Source: Polaribacter sp. (GTDB taxonomy: Bacteria; Bacteroidota; Bacteroidia; Flavobacteriales; Flavobacteriaceae). From it: a stretch of DNA of 17,594 nt. A program made the position numbers and the translations under genes. Below are positions 7,424 to 15,747 of this stretch, piece after piece. Location: positions 1 to 17,594 of the forward strand of contig JAQWOW010000161.1 in assembly GCA_029245665.1 (NCBI GenBank). Direction: 5' to 3'. Numbering within the stretch: the stretch's first letter is position 1; each line of letters begins with the position of its first letter. Below the pieces are notes generated by a model. It was given only the letters and a program-made list of their open reading frames with translations. It was not told the DNA's origin and did not search any database.

Positions 7424-10400
7424 TTATTCTTCCTCCGGAATTAGATGGTTAAATAGCTTTACAATAGTGATAAACTCATCCTGTAAAGCGTCTAAATATT
7501 CTTTGTCAACATCTCCTTCTTCAGCTTGACTAATAATATTTCTGTACATATACAAAGCAGTATCTATTTCATCAAAAATAAGTGAGGTGTCGTTAAGAGA
7601 AAAGGTGCTTAGCCAAAGTAATTTTTCCTTAAACAATGCAATAAGTGTCTTAGAAGTCTCTCTTGCTTTTTTAGAGTCTTTCAATCTGTAATACGCTTCA
7701 GGATAGCCTAAAGACAAGCTGTAATGATCAAAATCTCTAATAGGCATTTTTTCTAATGACAAATCTAAAATTTCTAATGCCTTTGCAGTGTCCCCTTTTT
7801 TACTAAAAGCTTCAGACAAACGCAATAAGCTATTTCGCATAGAAATAGAATTTCTTTTGGTTTGTTCATCTAAATAAATTTTTCCATCATTAATATTTTT
7901 CCAATCCAATTTTTGAATATTTGTGTACATTTTATCTGGATCAATTCTTCCCATATCAAACAGACTTTTTCCTTCAATAGGTGTTTTAATAGGAACTAAT
8001 TTATAGGCCAAACCATCTAACTGTAAATAGTCTTTTAACCAGATATATTCTTCATCTGCATTTGCCCCTCCAGTGAAGTAAATTGGTCTTTCCCAATCAT
8101 TATTAGCAAGAATATCTAGCATTAGAATTCTATTTTTAAATAGTGCTCTATCATCAATTGTAATGTCTATATAGGGTACAATTTTATCTGCATCTTTCAG
8201 GGCTACAATTCCGTTTTCTAAGACCTTTTCCTTGTTAACAGGAATTCGAATTCTATTGGTTGGATAAAATTTTTCTTTTGTGTTACTTTCCGTTTCAACG
8301 TAGGTGGCATCACTATCGGAAGCAATCCAACGCATGAGGTTTTTAATTGTCATTACAGAATCTTTAAAACGAGGATGTTCTAGAGAATAAGCAACGTCTA
8401 AAGTACCGTATTTGTATTGGTCATGTTTTAATTGAGATGGAACAGGAGCTGCCTCATACGTGGCACGTTTCATTTGATCTATATACCAATCTGTTGCAAA
8501 AAGTGAGGTGTTTACCAATTTAATATCTGTTCTGATATTTTCTACTTCTTGGAGGTACCAAAGAGGAAATGTATCATTATCTCCAATGGTAAACATAATT
8601 GCATTTTTATCGCAACTTTCTAAATATGCTTGTGCATTTAAATGGGTAGTATATCGGTTAGAACGATCATGATCATCCCAATTTTGAGAGGCCATTAGTG
8701 TTGGCACAGCCAAAAAAGAAACTACAGAAACTACAATGGCTACCGCTTTTTTATTTGCAAAATGCTTTAGGTATTCATAAAGAGCAAGCACTCCGAAGCC
8801 GATCCAAATTGCAAAAATATAGAAACTACCCACTACAGCGTAATCTCTTTCTCTTGGTTCAAAAGGTTTGGGGTTTGTGTAAAAAATAATAGCAAAACCA
8901 GTAAATGCAAAGAATAAAAAGAGTGTAAAGAAGTTTTGTTTGTCCCACTTTATTTGATAAAGTAATCCAATAACTCCTAAAATTAGTGGTAAAAAGTAGT
9001 ATTTATTTCGTCCTTTATTTTCTAAAATTTGAGAGGGAAGCTTTTTTTGAGACCCCAGTCTTACTTCGTCAATAGCAGTAATTCCGCTCATCCAATTTCC
9101 ATTAAAAACATCTAAATTTCCTTGAACATCATTTTGACGCCCTACAAAGTTCCACATAAAATAACGACCATACATGTAGCCAAACTGAAAACTCATCATA
9201 AATTTTATGTTTTCACTAAATGTAGGTCTTCGAGTACTGTTTTGAGGAATCCCAGCAATAGATTTATACATTTTTTCTGAAGCAGGATTTACCATTCTCG
9301 GGATAAAACCTTTGTGTTTATCAGACCAATTTGGTACTACATCTTTGTAGTTATTTACAATTTCGTATTTACCATTTCTTTTTTCATACTTAGGCTTGTC
9401 ATCCTTGTAGGGATCTTTTGCATTTTGTTCTCTTTCAAAAGAATTAGAGTAATAGGTGTCATAAAAAACATTCGCATCACCATATTGCTCACGTTCATAG
9501 TAAGCGAGTAATTCACGAGCACTTGATGGGTTGTTTTCATTAATTGTTGTGTTTGCATTCGCTCTAATTGGAAGCATCATCCAAGACGAGAAGCCAATCA
9601 TAATAAATAATACAGATAGAAGTAATGTATTTGAGTGTACTTTATTTTTCTTTCTGGTAAAATTTAATCCGAAATAGAATAGCGCAACCAAAATAATTGC
9701 AGCAATAATACTTCCAGAATTGTAAGGCATTCCAACAGAATTGATAAAAAACAATTCTGATGCACTAAAGAATTTTAACGTGAAAGGAAATAAAAATTTA
9801 AAGACAAACATCAAAACTACAACAGAAATTAAGGTAGCTATTGCAGTAGTTTTCAAATTAATTTTTTGATAGGTTTTAAAGAAGTACAATAGCACAATTG
9901 CTGGAATTACCAGTAGAGAAAGAATGTGAACACCAAAAGACAAACCGACCACAAAACTAATTAATATCAACCATTTATTACCTCTTTGGGTATGTATTTC
10001 ACTTTCCCACTTTAATCCTAGCCAGAATAGCAATGCCATTAAAAAGGAAGACATGGCATAGACCTCACCCTCAACAGCACTAAACCAAAAACTATCAGAA
10101 AAAGTATACGCTAAAGAACCTACGATACTGCTCCCTAAAATAGCAATGTATTTTCCTTCTGTTATTTTGCTGGACTTTAACGCTAGTTTTTCAGACAAAT
10201 TAGTAAGGGTCCAAAACATACATAAAATGGTAAACGCACTTGCTAGTGCAGACATGAAATTAACCATTTTGGCTATTTCATTTAGGTTTGAGGTAAACAT
10301 TGCAAAAAAAGCTCCTAACATTTGAAATAAAGGAGCTCCTGGAGGATGCCCAACTTCTAATTTTACAGAGGTAGAAATATATTCTCCACAATCCCAGGCG

Positions 10401-10501
10401 CTTACTGTTGGTTCTAGCGTTAAAGAATATGTAATTAAAGCAATGGCAAATGTAACCCACCCTAAGATGATATTCCATTTTTTAAAATTTTCTGAACTCA
10501 T
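7424..10501 (-). CDS. DUF2723 membrane protein, GT-C-type glycosyltransferase-like
   Basis: With the start at ATG 10501 the product has 1025 residues. About nine transmembrane segments fill roughly the first 310 residues, a soluble loop follows, then about four more segments, and a soluble C-terminal half of about 400 residues that ends in TPR-like helices (ALEILDLSLEKMP). Family marks are WDCGEY (36-41) and HPPGAPL (52-58) in the first periplasmic loop, PRERDYAV, and DNDTFPLWYLQ. The Asp/Glu of the first loop match the catalytic position of GT-C glycosyltransferases; the animal relative TMEM260 is a protein O-mannosyltransferase, so lipid-linked sugar transfer to envelope proteins is a reasonable guess. 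An upstream in-frame ATG at 10588 would add 29 residues (IKETYNYLYSYLLL region) but MSSENFKKWN fits the family N-terminus and a standard first helix better. It is the first gene of a pair with the deacetylase. Confidence 0.9.
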   Translation of the reverse strand: MSSENFKKWNIILGWVTFAIALITYSLTLEPTVSAWDCGEYISTSVKLEVGHPPGAPLFQMLGAFFAMFTSNLNEIAKMVNFMSALASAFTILCMFWTLTNLSEKLALKSSKITEGKYIAILGSSIVGSLAYTFSDSFWFSAVEGEVYAMSSFLMALLFWLGLKWESEIHTQRGNKWLILISFVVGLSFGVHILSLLVIPAIVLLYFFKTYQKINLKTTAIATLISVVVLMFVFKFLFPFTLKFFSASELFFINSVGMPYNSGSIIAAIILVALFYFGLNFTRKKNKVHSNTLLLSVLFIMIGFSSWMMLPIRANANTTINENNPSSARELLAYYEREQYGDANVFYDTYYSNSFEREQNAKDPYKDDKPKYEKRNGKYEIVNNYKDVVPNWSDKHKGFIPRMVNPASEKMYKSIAGIPQNSTRRPTFSENIKFMMSFQFGYMYGRYFMWNFVGRQNDVQGNLDVFNGNWMSGITAIDEVRLGSQKKLPSQILENKGRNKYYFLPLILGVIGLLYQIKWDKQNFFTLFLFFAFTGFAIIFYTNPKPFEPRERDYAVVGSFYIFAIWIGFGVLALYEYLKHFANKKAVAIVVSVVSFLAVPTLMASQNWDDHDRSNRYTTHLNAQAYLESCDKNAIMFTIGDNDTFPLWYLQEVENIRTDIKLVNTSLFATDWYIDQMKRATYEAAPVPSQLKHDQYKYGTLDVAYSLEHPRFKDSVMTIKNLMRWIASDSDATYVETESNTKEKFYPTNRIRIPVNKEKVLENGIVALKDADKIVPYIDITIDDRALFKNRILMLDILANNDWERPIYFTGGANADEEYIWLKDYLQLDGLAYKLVPIKTPIEGKSLFDMGRIDPDKMYTNIQKLDWKNINDGKIYLDEQTKRNSISMRNSLLRLSEAFSKKGDTAKALEILDLSLEKMPIRDFDHYSLSLGYPEAYYRLKDSKKARETSKTLIALFKEKLLWLSTFSLNDTSLIFDEIDTALYMYRNIISQAEEGDVDKEYLDALQDEFITIVKLFNHLIPEEE

Positions 10502-10508
10502 AGGTTGT

Positions 10509-10522
10509 CTGATATATATCAG
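10509..10522. repeat. 14-base perfect palindrome before the DUF2723 start
   Basis: CTGATATATATCAG lies 8 bases upstream of the ATG at 10501, in the ribosome-binding region. It could be a small operator or a weak mRNA hairpin, or chance in AT-rich DNA. The rest of 10523-10624 shows only TTTGTT-AAA-AACAAA symmetry (10594-10608) and no clear minus-strand TAnnTTTG for the DUF2723 gene. Confidence 0.35.
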
Positions 10523-10624
10523 CGAATTTAGTAATAAATATGAATATAAATAGTTGTAAGTTTCTTTTATAAACAGTAGAATGCTCATAAAAGTTTGTTA
10601 AAAACAAAATTTCGTACAAAATGT

Positions 10625-10654
10625 TTGTGAAATTAAAACTTTGGGTTAAATTTG
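10625..10654 (+). promoter_or_regulatory. Promoter of tRNA-Gln
   Basis: TTG at 10625-10627, 19 bases, then TAAATTTG at 10647-10654: both elements of the Bacteroidota housekeeping promoter with ideal spacing. The predicted start near 10658 is about 14 bases before the mature tRNA. This is the best promoter in the window. Confidence 0.8.
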
Positions 10655-10671
10655 CACCCGCACAAAAGCAT

Positions 10672-10743
10672 TGGCCTATGGTGTAATTGGTAACACACCG
10701 GTTTTTGGTACCGACATTCAAGGTTCGAGTCCTTGTAGGCCAA
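10672..10743 (+). tRNA. tRNA-Gln (anticodon UUG)
   Basis: A full cloverleaf of 72 bases: acceptor TGGCCTA (10672-10678) with TAGGCCA (10736-10742), D-stem GTGT/ACAC, anticodon arm CCGGT-TTTTGGT-ACCGA with TTG at 10705-10707, four-base variable loop, T-arm CAAGG-TTCGAGT-CCTTG, discriminator A. The 3' CCA is not encoded and must be added. The anticodon stem has a C-A mismatch at the 27-43 pair (10698 and 10714); all other stems pair. It is a single gene with its own promoter and terminator. Confidence 0.95.
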
Positions 10744-10744
10744 C

Positions 10745-10786
10745 AAAAAGACCTTAATAAATTTAATTTATTAGGGTCTTATTTTT
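10745..10786. terminator. Bidirectional intrinsic terminator (tRNA-Gln / thrC)
   Basis: Arms 10748-10763 (AAGACCTTAATAAATT) and 10765-10780 (AATTTATTAGGGTCTT) pair over 16 positions with one G-T wobble. An A-run on the left (10745-10749) and ATTTTT on the right (10781-10786) give U-tracts in both directions. It ends the tRNA transcript on the plus strand and the thrABC transcript on the minus strand. Confidence 0.88.
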
Positions 10787-10805
10787 CTAATAGTTTTTGA
10801 TTAGA

Positions 10806-12089
10806 TTATTTCATTAAAAAATCTTTCAAGTCTTGATAGCTAGCTGCTTTTATTGAAACTTTTTTCTTATTGATTATTTTCTGAATTTGCTGTGGTATTT
10901 CAACTTTAACAGGCAGTGTTGCTTCAACAACATCTAAAAATTTCACTGGATGTGCAGTTTCAAGAAAAACACCAAATTCGTTTTCTTTTAATCCATATTT
11001 TTTTAAACCTAAATAACCAATTGCTCCATGGGGCTCTGCAACATATCCAGATTTTGTATAAATTTCTTTCATTATAGCTTTAGTTTTATCATCCTTAAAA
11101 CTGTATGAAGAAAAGGTGTTTTTAAGAGCTTCTATGTCGTTATTAAATAATTCTTGTATCCTAATAAAGTTACTTGGGTTTCCAACATCCATAGCATTAG
11201 AAATTGTTGCTTTTGAAGGTTTAGGGTTGTAAACACCCTCTTTTAAATAATTAGGAACTGTATCATTTACATTCGTAGAGGCCACAAAATGTTTGATTGG
11301 TAGGCCCAATTTTTGAGCCATAACCCCTGCACAAATATTTCCGAAATTTCCGCTAGGAACTGAAAATATGAGATCTTTATGTTTTTTATGTAATTCTTTA
11401 TAGGCAAAGAAAAAGTAAAACATTTGTGGTAACCAGCGTGCAACATTTATAGAATTTGCAGAGGTTAGTGCTTTTTTAATTTCTTGATCTAAAAAAGCAG
11501 TTTTTACCATTTCTTGACAGTCATCAAAAACTCCATCTACCTCTAAGGCTGTAATATTTTGACCTAAAGTAGTTAATTGTTTTTCTTGGATATCACTTAC
11601 TTTTCCTGAAGGGTATAAAATAACAACTTTAACACCTTTTGCACCTAAAAAACCATTGGCAACAGCACCACCTGTGTCTCCAGAAGTAGCTACCAGAACT
11701 GTAACTTCATCGTCATTGTCTTTATTAAAGTACTCTAAACATTGAGACATAAATTTTGCCCCAACATCTTTAAATGCCATTGTTGGTCCGTGAAACAATT
11801 CTAAAGAAGCTATGTTGTCATCGACCTTAACTAGAGGAAAATCAAATGAAACCGTTTTTGCAACAATTTCTTTTAGTTTTTTAGTAGGAATCTCATCACC
11901 GACAAACTGTTTAATTACTTCGTAGGCAATTTCATGATTTGTAAAATCAGAAATATTATTAATAAAGTCTTCAGACAGTTTAGTGATTTTATCTGGGAAA
12001 TAAATTCCTCTGTCTTTTGCTAAACCTTGAATAACAGCGTTTTTAAAACTTGTTTTTGGTGATGTATGATGTAAACTGTAATAGTTCAT
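10806..12089 (-). CDS. thrC: Threonine synthase
   Basis: Cytosolic PLP enzyme that turns O-phosphohomoserine and water into threonine and phosphate, the last step of the pathway. The 427 residues match the longer proteobacterial/yeast-type class, with the N-terminal YYSLHHTSPKTSFKNAVIQGLAKDRGIYFP segment read in parts at residues 3-32. The cofactor Lys is Lys107 in GPTMAFKDVG; the phosphate-binding and substrate loops SGDTGG (136-141) and PSGNFGN (245-251) are intact. It is the third gene of thrABC, 85 bases after thrB, a gap that holds a repeat-like sequence, and it is followed 20 bases downstream of its stop by the shared terminator. The identity is secure from motifs and operon context. 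Confidence 0.97.
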   Translation of the reverse strand: MNYYSLHHTSPKTSFKNAVIQGLAKDRGIYFPDKITKLSEDFINNISDFTNHEIAYEVIKQFVGDEIPTKKLKEIVAKTVSFDFPLVKVDDNIASLELFHGPTMAFKDVGAKFMSQCLEYFNKDNDDEVTVLVATSGDTGGAVANGFLGAKGVKVVILYPSGKVSDIQEKQLTTLGQNITALEVDGVFDDCQEMVKTAFLDQEIKKALTSANSINVARWLPQMFYFFFAYKELHKKHKDLIFSVPSGNFGNICAGVMAQKLGLPIKHFVASTNVNDTVPNYLKEGVYNPKPSKATISNAMDVGNPSNFIRIQELFNNDIEALKNTFSSYSFKDDKTKAIMKEIYTKSGYVAEPHGAIGYLGLKKYGLKENEFGVFLETAHPVKFLDVVEATLPVKVEIPQQIQKIINKKKVSIKAASYQDLKDFLMK

Positions 12090-12130
12090 TTATTGTTTGT
12101 TAGTAATTTCGATAGAAACGAATATCTTTT

Positions 12131-12173
12131 TATTCAGTGAGATTTCTCTAGTTACGCTTCCTTCGTAATGATG
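12131..12173. repeat. Small intergenic repeat-like hairpin between thrB and thrC
   Basis: Read on the minus strand this stretch is ATCATTACGAAGGAAGCGTA followed by ACTAGAGAAATCTCACTGAA. It has a TTACG/CGTAA hairpin and the GAGA/TCTC pair, and resembles the dispersed 'TCATTnCGA...AATCTC' intergenic repeats common in Flavobacteriia. Only one copy is in the window, so the assignment rests on recalled resemblance. Confidence 0.4.
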
Positions 12174-12174
12174 G

Positions 12175-13098
12175 TTAATTTATTATTTTTATTCCTTCTT
12201 GATTTACTTTTGAAATAAACATTTCAAAATCAATTTCGGTATTTTTATAACTTTCTTGGACGCTATTATACACCTTTTGTGCAACTTCATCGCCTTTACA
12301 TAGGGCAAAAATTGTTGGTCCAGAACCACTAATTCCCGCACCTAAGGCTCCTGCCGCAATCGCACTGCTTTTTACTTCATCAAAAAACGGAATTAATTTT
12401 TTGCGAGCAGGCTCTGCAACAACGTCTATTAATGAATTACTTATTAAATTGTAATTATCGGTATATAAACCGCTAATTAAACCTCCAACATTTGCCCATT
12501 GAGTCACTGCGTCTTTTAATGAGATTTTCTCTGGCAAAACTGCTCTAGCATCTTTTGTTTTTATCGCTATTTGTGGATGAATGGCAACAACTCTCAATGC
12601 AGTTGGAACCGGTAATTTTATAATTTCTAAAGGATCATAACTTCTTACCAAAACAAAACCTCCGTATATAGCGGCAGCAACATTATCTGCAATTGGGGTT
12701 CCACAAGCAACTTTTTCCCCAAACATTGCAAATTTTGTGAGTTCTAGTTTAGGAAAAATATTTCCTAATAATTGATTTGCACCAAAAGCAGCACCCGCAG
12801 CACTTGCAGCACTGCTTCCTAACCCACTTCCTGGTGAGAAGCCTTTATGAATTGTGAGCTCAATTCCAAAATCAGCGTTTACTTCACTTAACATTTTTTT
12901 CACAACGGTACTTGCTGCATTTTCGTCAACATTATAGGTTAAATCTGCACCAGTAATGTTGGTTATCTTAACTCCTTTTTTAGCTGTTTTTGTAAATGTC
13001 ATCTCATCTCCAATAGCATCCACAGCAAAACCCAACGAATCAAATCCACAAGAAACATTAGCAACAGTCGCAGGGGCAAATATTTTTAAATAATCCAT
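12175..13098 (-). CDS. thrB: Homoserine kinase
   Basis: GHMP-family kinase, 307 residues, that phosphorylates homoserine with ATP to give the thrC substrate. The three family motifs are in order: FAPATVANVSCGFDSLGFA (7-25), the phosphate loop PGSGLGSSAASAAG (89-102) and the C-terminal GAGISGSGPTIFAL loop near residues 254-267. Length and motif spacing are standard. It starts only 4 bases after the thrA stop, which indicates translational coupling in the thr operon. No anomaly seen. Confidence 0.97.
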   Translation of the reverse strand: MDYLKIFAPATVANVSCGFDSLGFAVDAIGDEMTFTKTAKKGVKITNITGADLTYNVDENAASTVVKKMLSEVNADFGIELTIHKGFSPGSGLGSSAASAAGAAFGANQLLGNIFPKLELTKFAMFGEKVACGTPIADNVAAAIYGGFVLVRSYDPLEIIKLPVPTALRVVAIHPQIAIKTKDARAVLPEKISLKDAVTQWANVGGLISGLYTDNYNLISNSLIDVVAEPARKKLIPFFDEVKSSAIAAGALGAGISGSGPTIFALCKGDEVAQKVYNSVQESYKNTEIDFEMFISKVNQEGIKIIN

Positions 13099-13102
13099 GT
13101 TT

Positions 13103-15541
13103 TTATTGATTTGAAATTCTAATTACATCTGCAAAGATACCAGAAGCAGTAACATCTGCACCTGCACCGGCCCCTTTTATTAATAATGGATTTTCAGGAT
13201 ATCTATCCGTAAAAAATAAAACAATGTTATCACTTCCCTCTAAATTATAAAAAGGATGATCTACAGCAATATGTTGCAGACCAACATTTGCTTTTCCATC
13301 AATAAATTCTGCAACATATTTTAAACGACAGTTTTTATCATTTGCTTCTTTAAAAATTTGCTGAAAATGAGCTTCATTTTTTGTTAGTGAATTATAAAAA
13401 TCTTGATTGTTTGTAGTTTTTAAACTTTCGTCTGGTAAAAAAGCATTATTAGAGATGTCTTCTAATTCTAATTGATACCCACTTTCTCTTGCTAAAATTA
13501 AAATTTTTCTAGCAACATCAACTCCGCTTAAATCAATTTTTGGATCAGGTTCTGTAAAACCTTCTTTTTGTGCTTGAGCAACCACATCATGAAATGTTGA
13601 GGTCTCATTAAAATTATTAAAAACAAAGTTTAAACTTCCAGATAAAACAGCCTGAATTTTATGAACTCTATCTCCAGAATTAATTAAGTTTTTAAGTGTA
13701 TCTATAATTGGTAAACCCGCGCCAACATTCGTCTCAAACAAGAAAGCTGCATTGTATTTTTTAGAAACACGTTTTAACGTTTTGTAATTGTCAAAACTAG
13801 ATGCACACGCAATTTTGTTACAAGTTACCACCGAAATACTTTCACGCAAATACTTTTCATACACTTCAGAAACTTGCTGATTTGCGGTATTATCTATAAA
13901 AACACTATTTCTGTGATTGCTTTCTTTTACTTTTTTATAAAAGCTATCTAAGGTCGCTGGCTCTCCGTTTTCTAAGTTTTCTTTCCAGCTACCTAAGTTA
14001 ATGCCGCTATTATCAAAAAACATTTTTCTAGAATTAGCAATTCCGATTATTCTAATATTTAATTTTAAGTTGTCTTTTAAAAATTTCTTTTGTTGTTGCA
14101 ATTGGGCTAATAATCGTTCTCCAACATTACCTACACCCGTTATAAATAAGTTTAGTTGTTTCGTTTTTTCTTCAAAAAACTGCTCATGTAAAGTATTTAA
14201 AGCTTTTTTTGCATCATATTTGTTGATCACAGCAGAGATGTTTTTTTCTGATGAACCTTGCGCAATTGCTCGAACATTTACATTGTTCCTTCCTAAGGCA
14301 CTAAACATTTGTCCGCTTAAACCTTGGTAGTTTTTCATACTTTCGCCAACAACAGCAATTATTGCCAAATCATTTTCTATTATAATTGGCTTTATTTTTT
14401 TTCTTTCTATTTCTACATTAAAAGTTTCGTCTAAAAGATCTTTTGCTTTTGAAGCATCATTTTCATACACCCCAACACAAATTGAATGTTCTGATGAAGC
14501 TTGTGTTATAAAAACAACATTTATTTTTTGTTGAGAAAGTGTTTCAAACAACCGTTTAGAAAAACCAGGAATTCCAATCATTCCACCACCCTCTAAGGTA
14601 ATTAAGCTAATGTCTTCGATATGTGAAATTCCTTTAACTTCATTGCTGTTTTTTGGGTCTTTACAAATTAAGGTTCCAGAACTTTTTGGATCAAAAGTGT
14701 TTTTAATTCGAATCGGAATTTCTTTACGTAAAGCTGGTTGGATTGTTGGCGGGTATAAAACTTTTGCCCCAAAATGCGACAGTTCCATAGCCTCTTCATA
14801 AGAGATTTCTGAAATTGGAAATGCTTGTTTTACAACTCTTGGGTTTGCAGTAAACATACCGCTAACGTCTGTCCATATTTGTAATTCATCAGCATTTAAA
14901 GCAGCGGCATAAATGGAGGCAGAAAAATCTGATCCACCTCTTCCTAGTGTCGTTGTCTCTCCTTCAATATTTGATGAAATAAAGCCGCCCAAAACAGTAA
15001 CTTGATGCTCATTTTCTTCAAAAAAGGATGTAATATTAGTATTGGTAATTTTAAAATTTACTTGGGCATGTAAGAAGTCATTATTCGTAATTACTAATTG
15101 ACTACTTTTTTTGTGAGTGGCATCAAACAGCTCCTTGGCAGCATTTGCAATGATGTATGAAGAGAGTTTTTCTCCAAAGCTAGAAACTTTTGCAAGTGTT
15201 TTGTCGGACAATTCTTGTAGTAAAAAAACACCTTCATAGATCGATAATAACCGATTAAATAGAGCAGTAACTTCTTTGCTTACCTCTTTATTTTTTGTAG
15301 AAATTAAATCATCAATAACCTGATAATGTAATTCCTTAATCGTTTCTAAAATTTCAATAGCGCCTGTAATATCCTTTAAAGCTTCATTCGCTCCAGCTAA
15401 CAAATTGTCTGTAGTTTTTCCGAATGCAGAGACAACCACTGCCACTTTGCTGCTTTTTGATGTGTTAAAGACGATGTCTAAAACTTTTTTTATGTTTTCT
15501 GAGTTGGCTACAGACGAGCCTCCAAATTTTAATACTTTCAT
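13103..15541 (-). CDS. thrA: Bifunctional aspartokinase / homoserine dehydrogenase
   Basis: An 812-residue fusion of the first and third pathway enzymes. The aspartokinase part (1-about 295) starts with KFGGSSV (5-11) and has the nucleotide loop TTLGRGGSDFSA (197-208) and WTDVSGMFTANPR. Two ACT domains follow (about 312-385 and 392-460), where threonine feedback inhibition is expected; GGGMIGIPGFSKRLF marks the first. The homoserine dehydrogenase part has the NAD(P) loop GVGNVGERL (469-477), VVTCNK (571-576), the GSLNFVF segment and DLSGVDVARKILILARE (680-696) with its catalytic Lys, ending in GAGAGADVTASG. The order and size match E. coli ThrA. It is the first gene of thrABC, behind a long leader with a threonine-rich frame. 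Aspartate-semialdehyde dehydrogenase is not in the window. Confidence 0.97.
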   Translation of the reverse strand: MKVLKFGGSSVANSENIKKVLDIVFNTSKSSKVAVVVSAFGKTTDNLLAGANEALKDITGAIEILETIKELHYQVIDDLISTKNKEVSKEVTALFNRLLSIYEGVFLLQELSDKTLAKVSSFGEKLSSYIIANAAKELFDATHKKSSQLVITNNDFLHAQVNFKITNTNITSFFEENEHQVTVLGGFISSNIEGETTTLGRGGSDFSASIYAAALNADELQIWTDVSGMFTANPRVVKQAFPISEISYEEAMELSHFGAKVLYPPTIQPALRKEIPIRIKNTFDPKSSGTLICKDPKNSNEVKGISHIEDISLITLEGGGMIGIPGFSKRLFETLSQQKINVVFITQASSEHSICVGVYENDASKAKDLLDETFNVEIERKKIKPIIIENDLAIIAVVGESMKNYQGLSGQMFSALGRNNVNVRAIAQGSSEKNISAVINKYDAKKALNTLHEQFFEEKTKQLNLFITGVGNVGERLLAQLQQQKKFLKDNLKLNIRIIGIANSRKMFFDNSGINLGSWKENLENGEPATLDSFYKKVKESNHRNSVFIDNTANQQVSEVYEKYLRESISVVTCNKIACASSFDNYKTLKRVSKKYNAAFLFETNVGAGLPIIDTLKNLINSGDRVHKIQAVLSGSLNFVFNNFNETSTFHDVVAQAQKEGFTEPDPKIDLSGVDVARKILILARESGYQLELEDISNNAFLPDESLKTTNNQDFYNSLTKNEAHFQQIFKEANDKNCRLKYVAEFIDGKANVGLQHIAVDHPFYNLEGSDNIVLFFTDRYPENPLLIKGAGAGADVTASGIFADVIRISNQ

Positions 15542-15639
15542 CTTTTATGATAGATAGATTGTGTAATTATTTTTATAATTGTTTTTTTTGTTTTTGCAAA
15601 ACAATAAATAACCTAAGCGATATAAATATAGAATAACCC

Positions 15640-15735
15640 CTAAAGGGTTGTAGTTGTGCGAATATAAGCGTGCGTAGAAACACAAAATAAGGCCGTAGTT
15701 TTAGAAGCGTTTATATTTATATTATAATAATTCAC
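15640..15735 (-). CDS. Possible threonine-rich leader peptide
   Basis: An open frame of up to 31 codons just downstream of the predicted thrA promoter. Its tail reads S-K-T-T-A-L-F-C-V-S-T-H-A-Y-I-R-T-T-T-T-L-stop, with four consecutive Thr codons (ACA ACT ACA ACC) right before the end: seven Thr in 21 residues. The only standard start in frame is GTG (15733-15735), which coincides with the predicted transcript start, so it would be a leaderless message; otherwise initiation would need ATT or ATA. The Thr codons overlap the 5' arm of the 15635-15649 hairpin, the geometry expected if ribosome stalling at low threonyl-tRNA remodels the leader. Function and translation are inferred. Confidence 0.4.
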   Translation of the reverse strand: MNYYNININASKTTALFCVSTHAYIRTTTTL

Positions 15736-15739
15736 AGTA

Positions 15740-15747
15740 CAAAAATA
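15740..15747 (-). promoter_or_regulatory. -7 promoter element of thrABC
   Basis: Minus-strand TATTTTTG matches TAnnTTTG and predicts a start near 15736, giving a leader of about 195 bases before thrA. There is no TTG at the -33 spacing, so the match rests on the -7 element and its position. Confidence 0.45.

Noticed and set aside
8698..9558. Several short frames on both strands inside the DUF2723 gene
   Set aside because: They are shadows of a long, well-supported coding sequence and show no family motifs.
10482..10721. 79-codon minus-strand frame running through the tRNA-Gln gene
   Set aside because: It is antisense to a confident tRNA and its promoter and overlaps the DUF2723 start; it is a chance frame.
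14001..14801. Plus-strand frames of 109 and 63 codons inside thrA
   Set aside because: They are antisense to intact aspartokinase and dehydrogenase motifs, with no promoter or recognisable domain.
15578..15605. ATTGTTTT/AAAACAAT arms before thrA as the attenuator terminator
   Set aside because: In the thrA direction the sequence after the stem is A-rich, not U-rich, and the stem has almost no GC; it more likely reflects homopolymer tracts.
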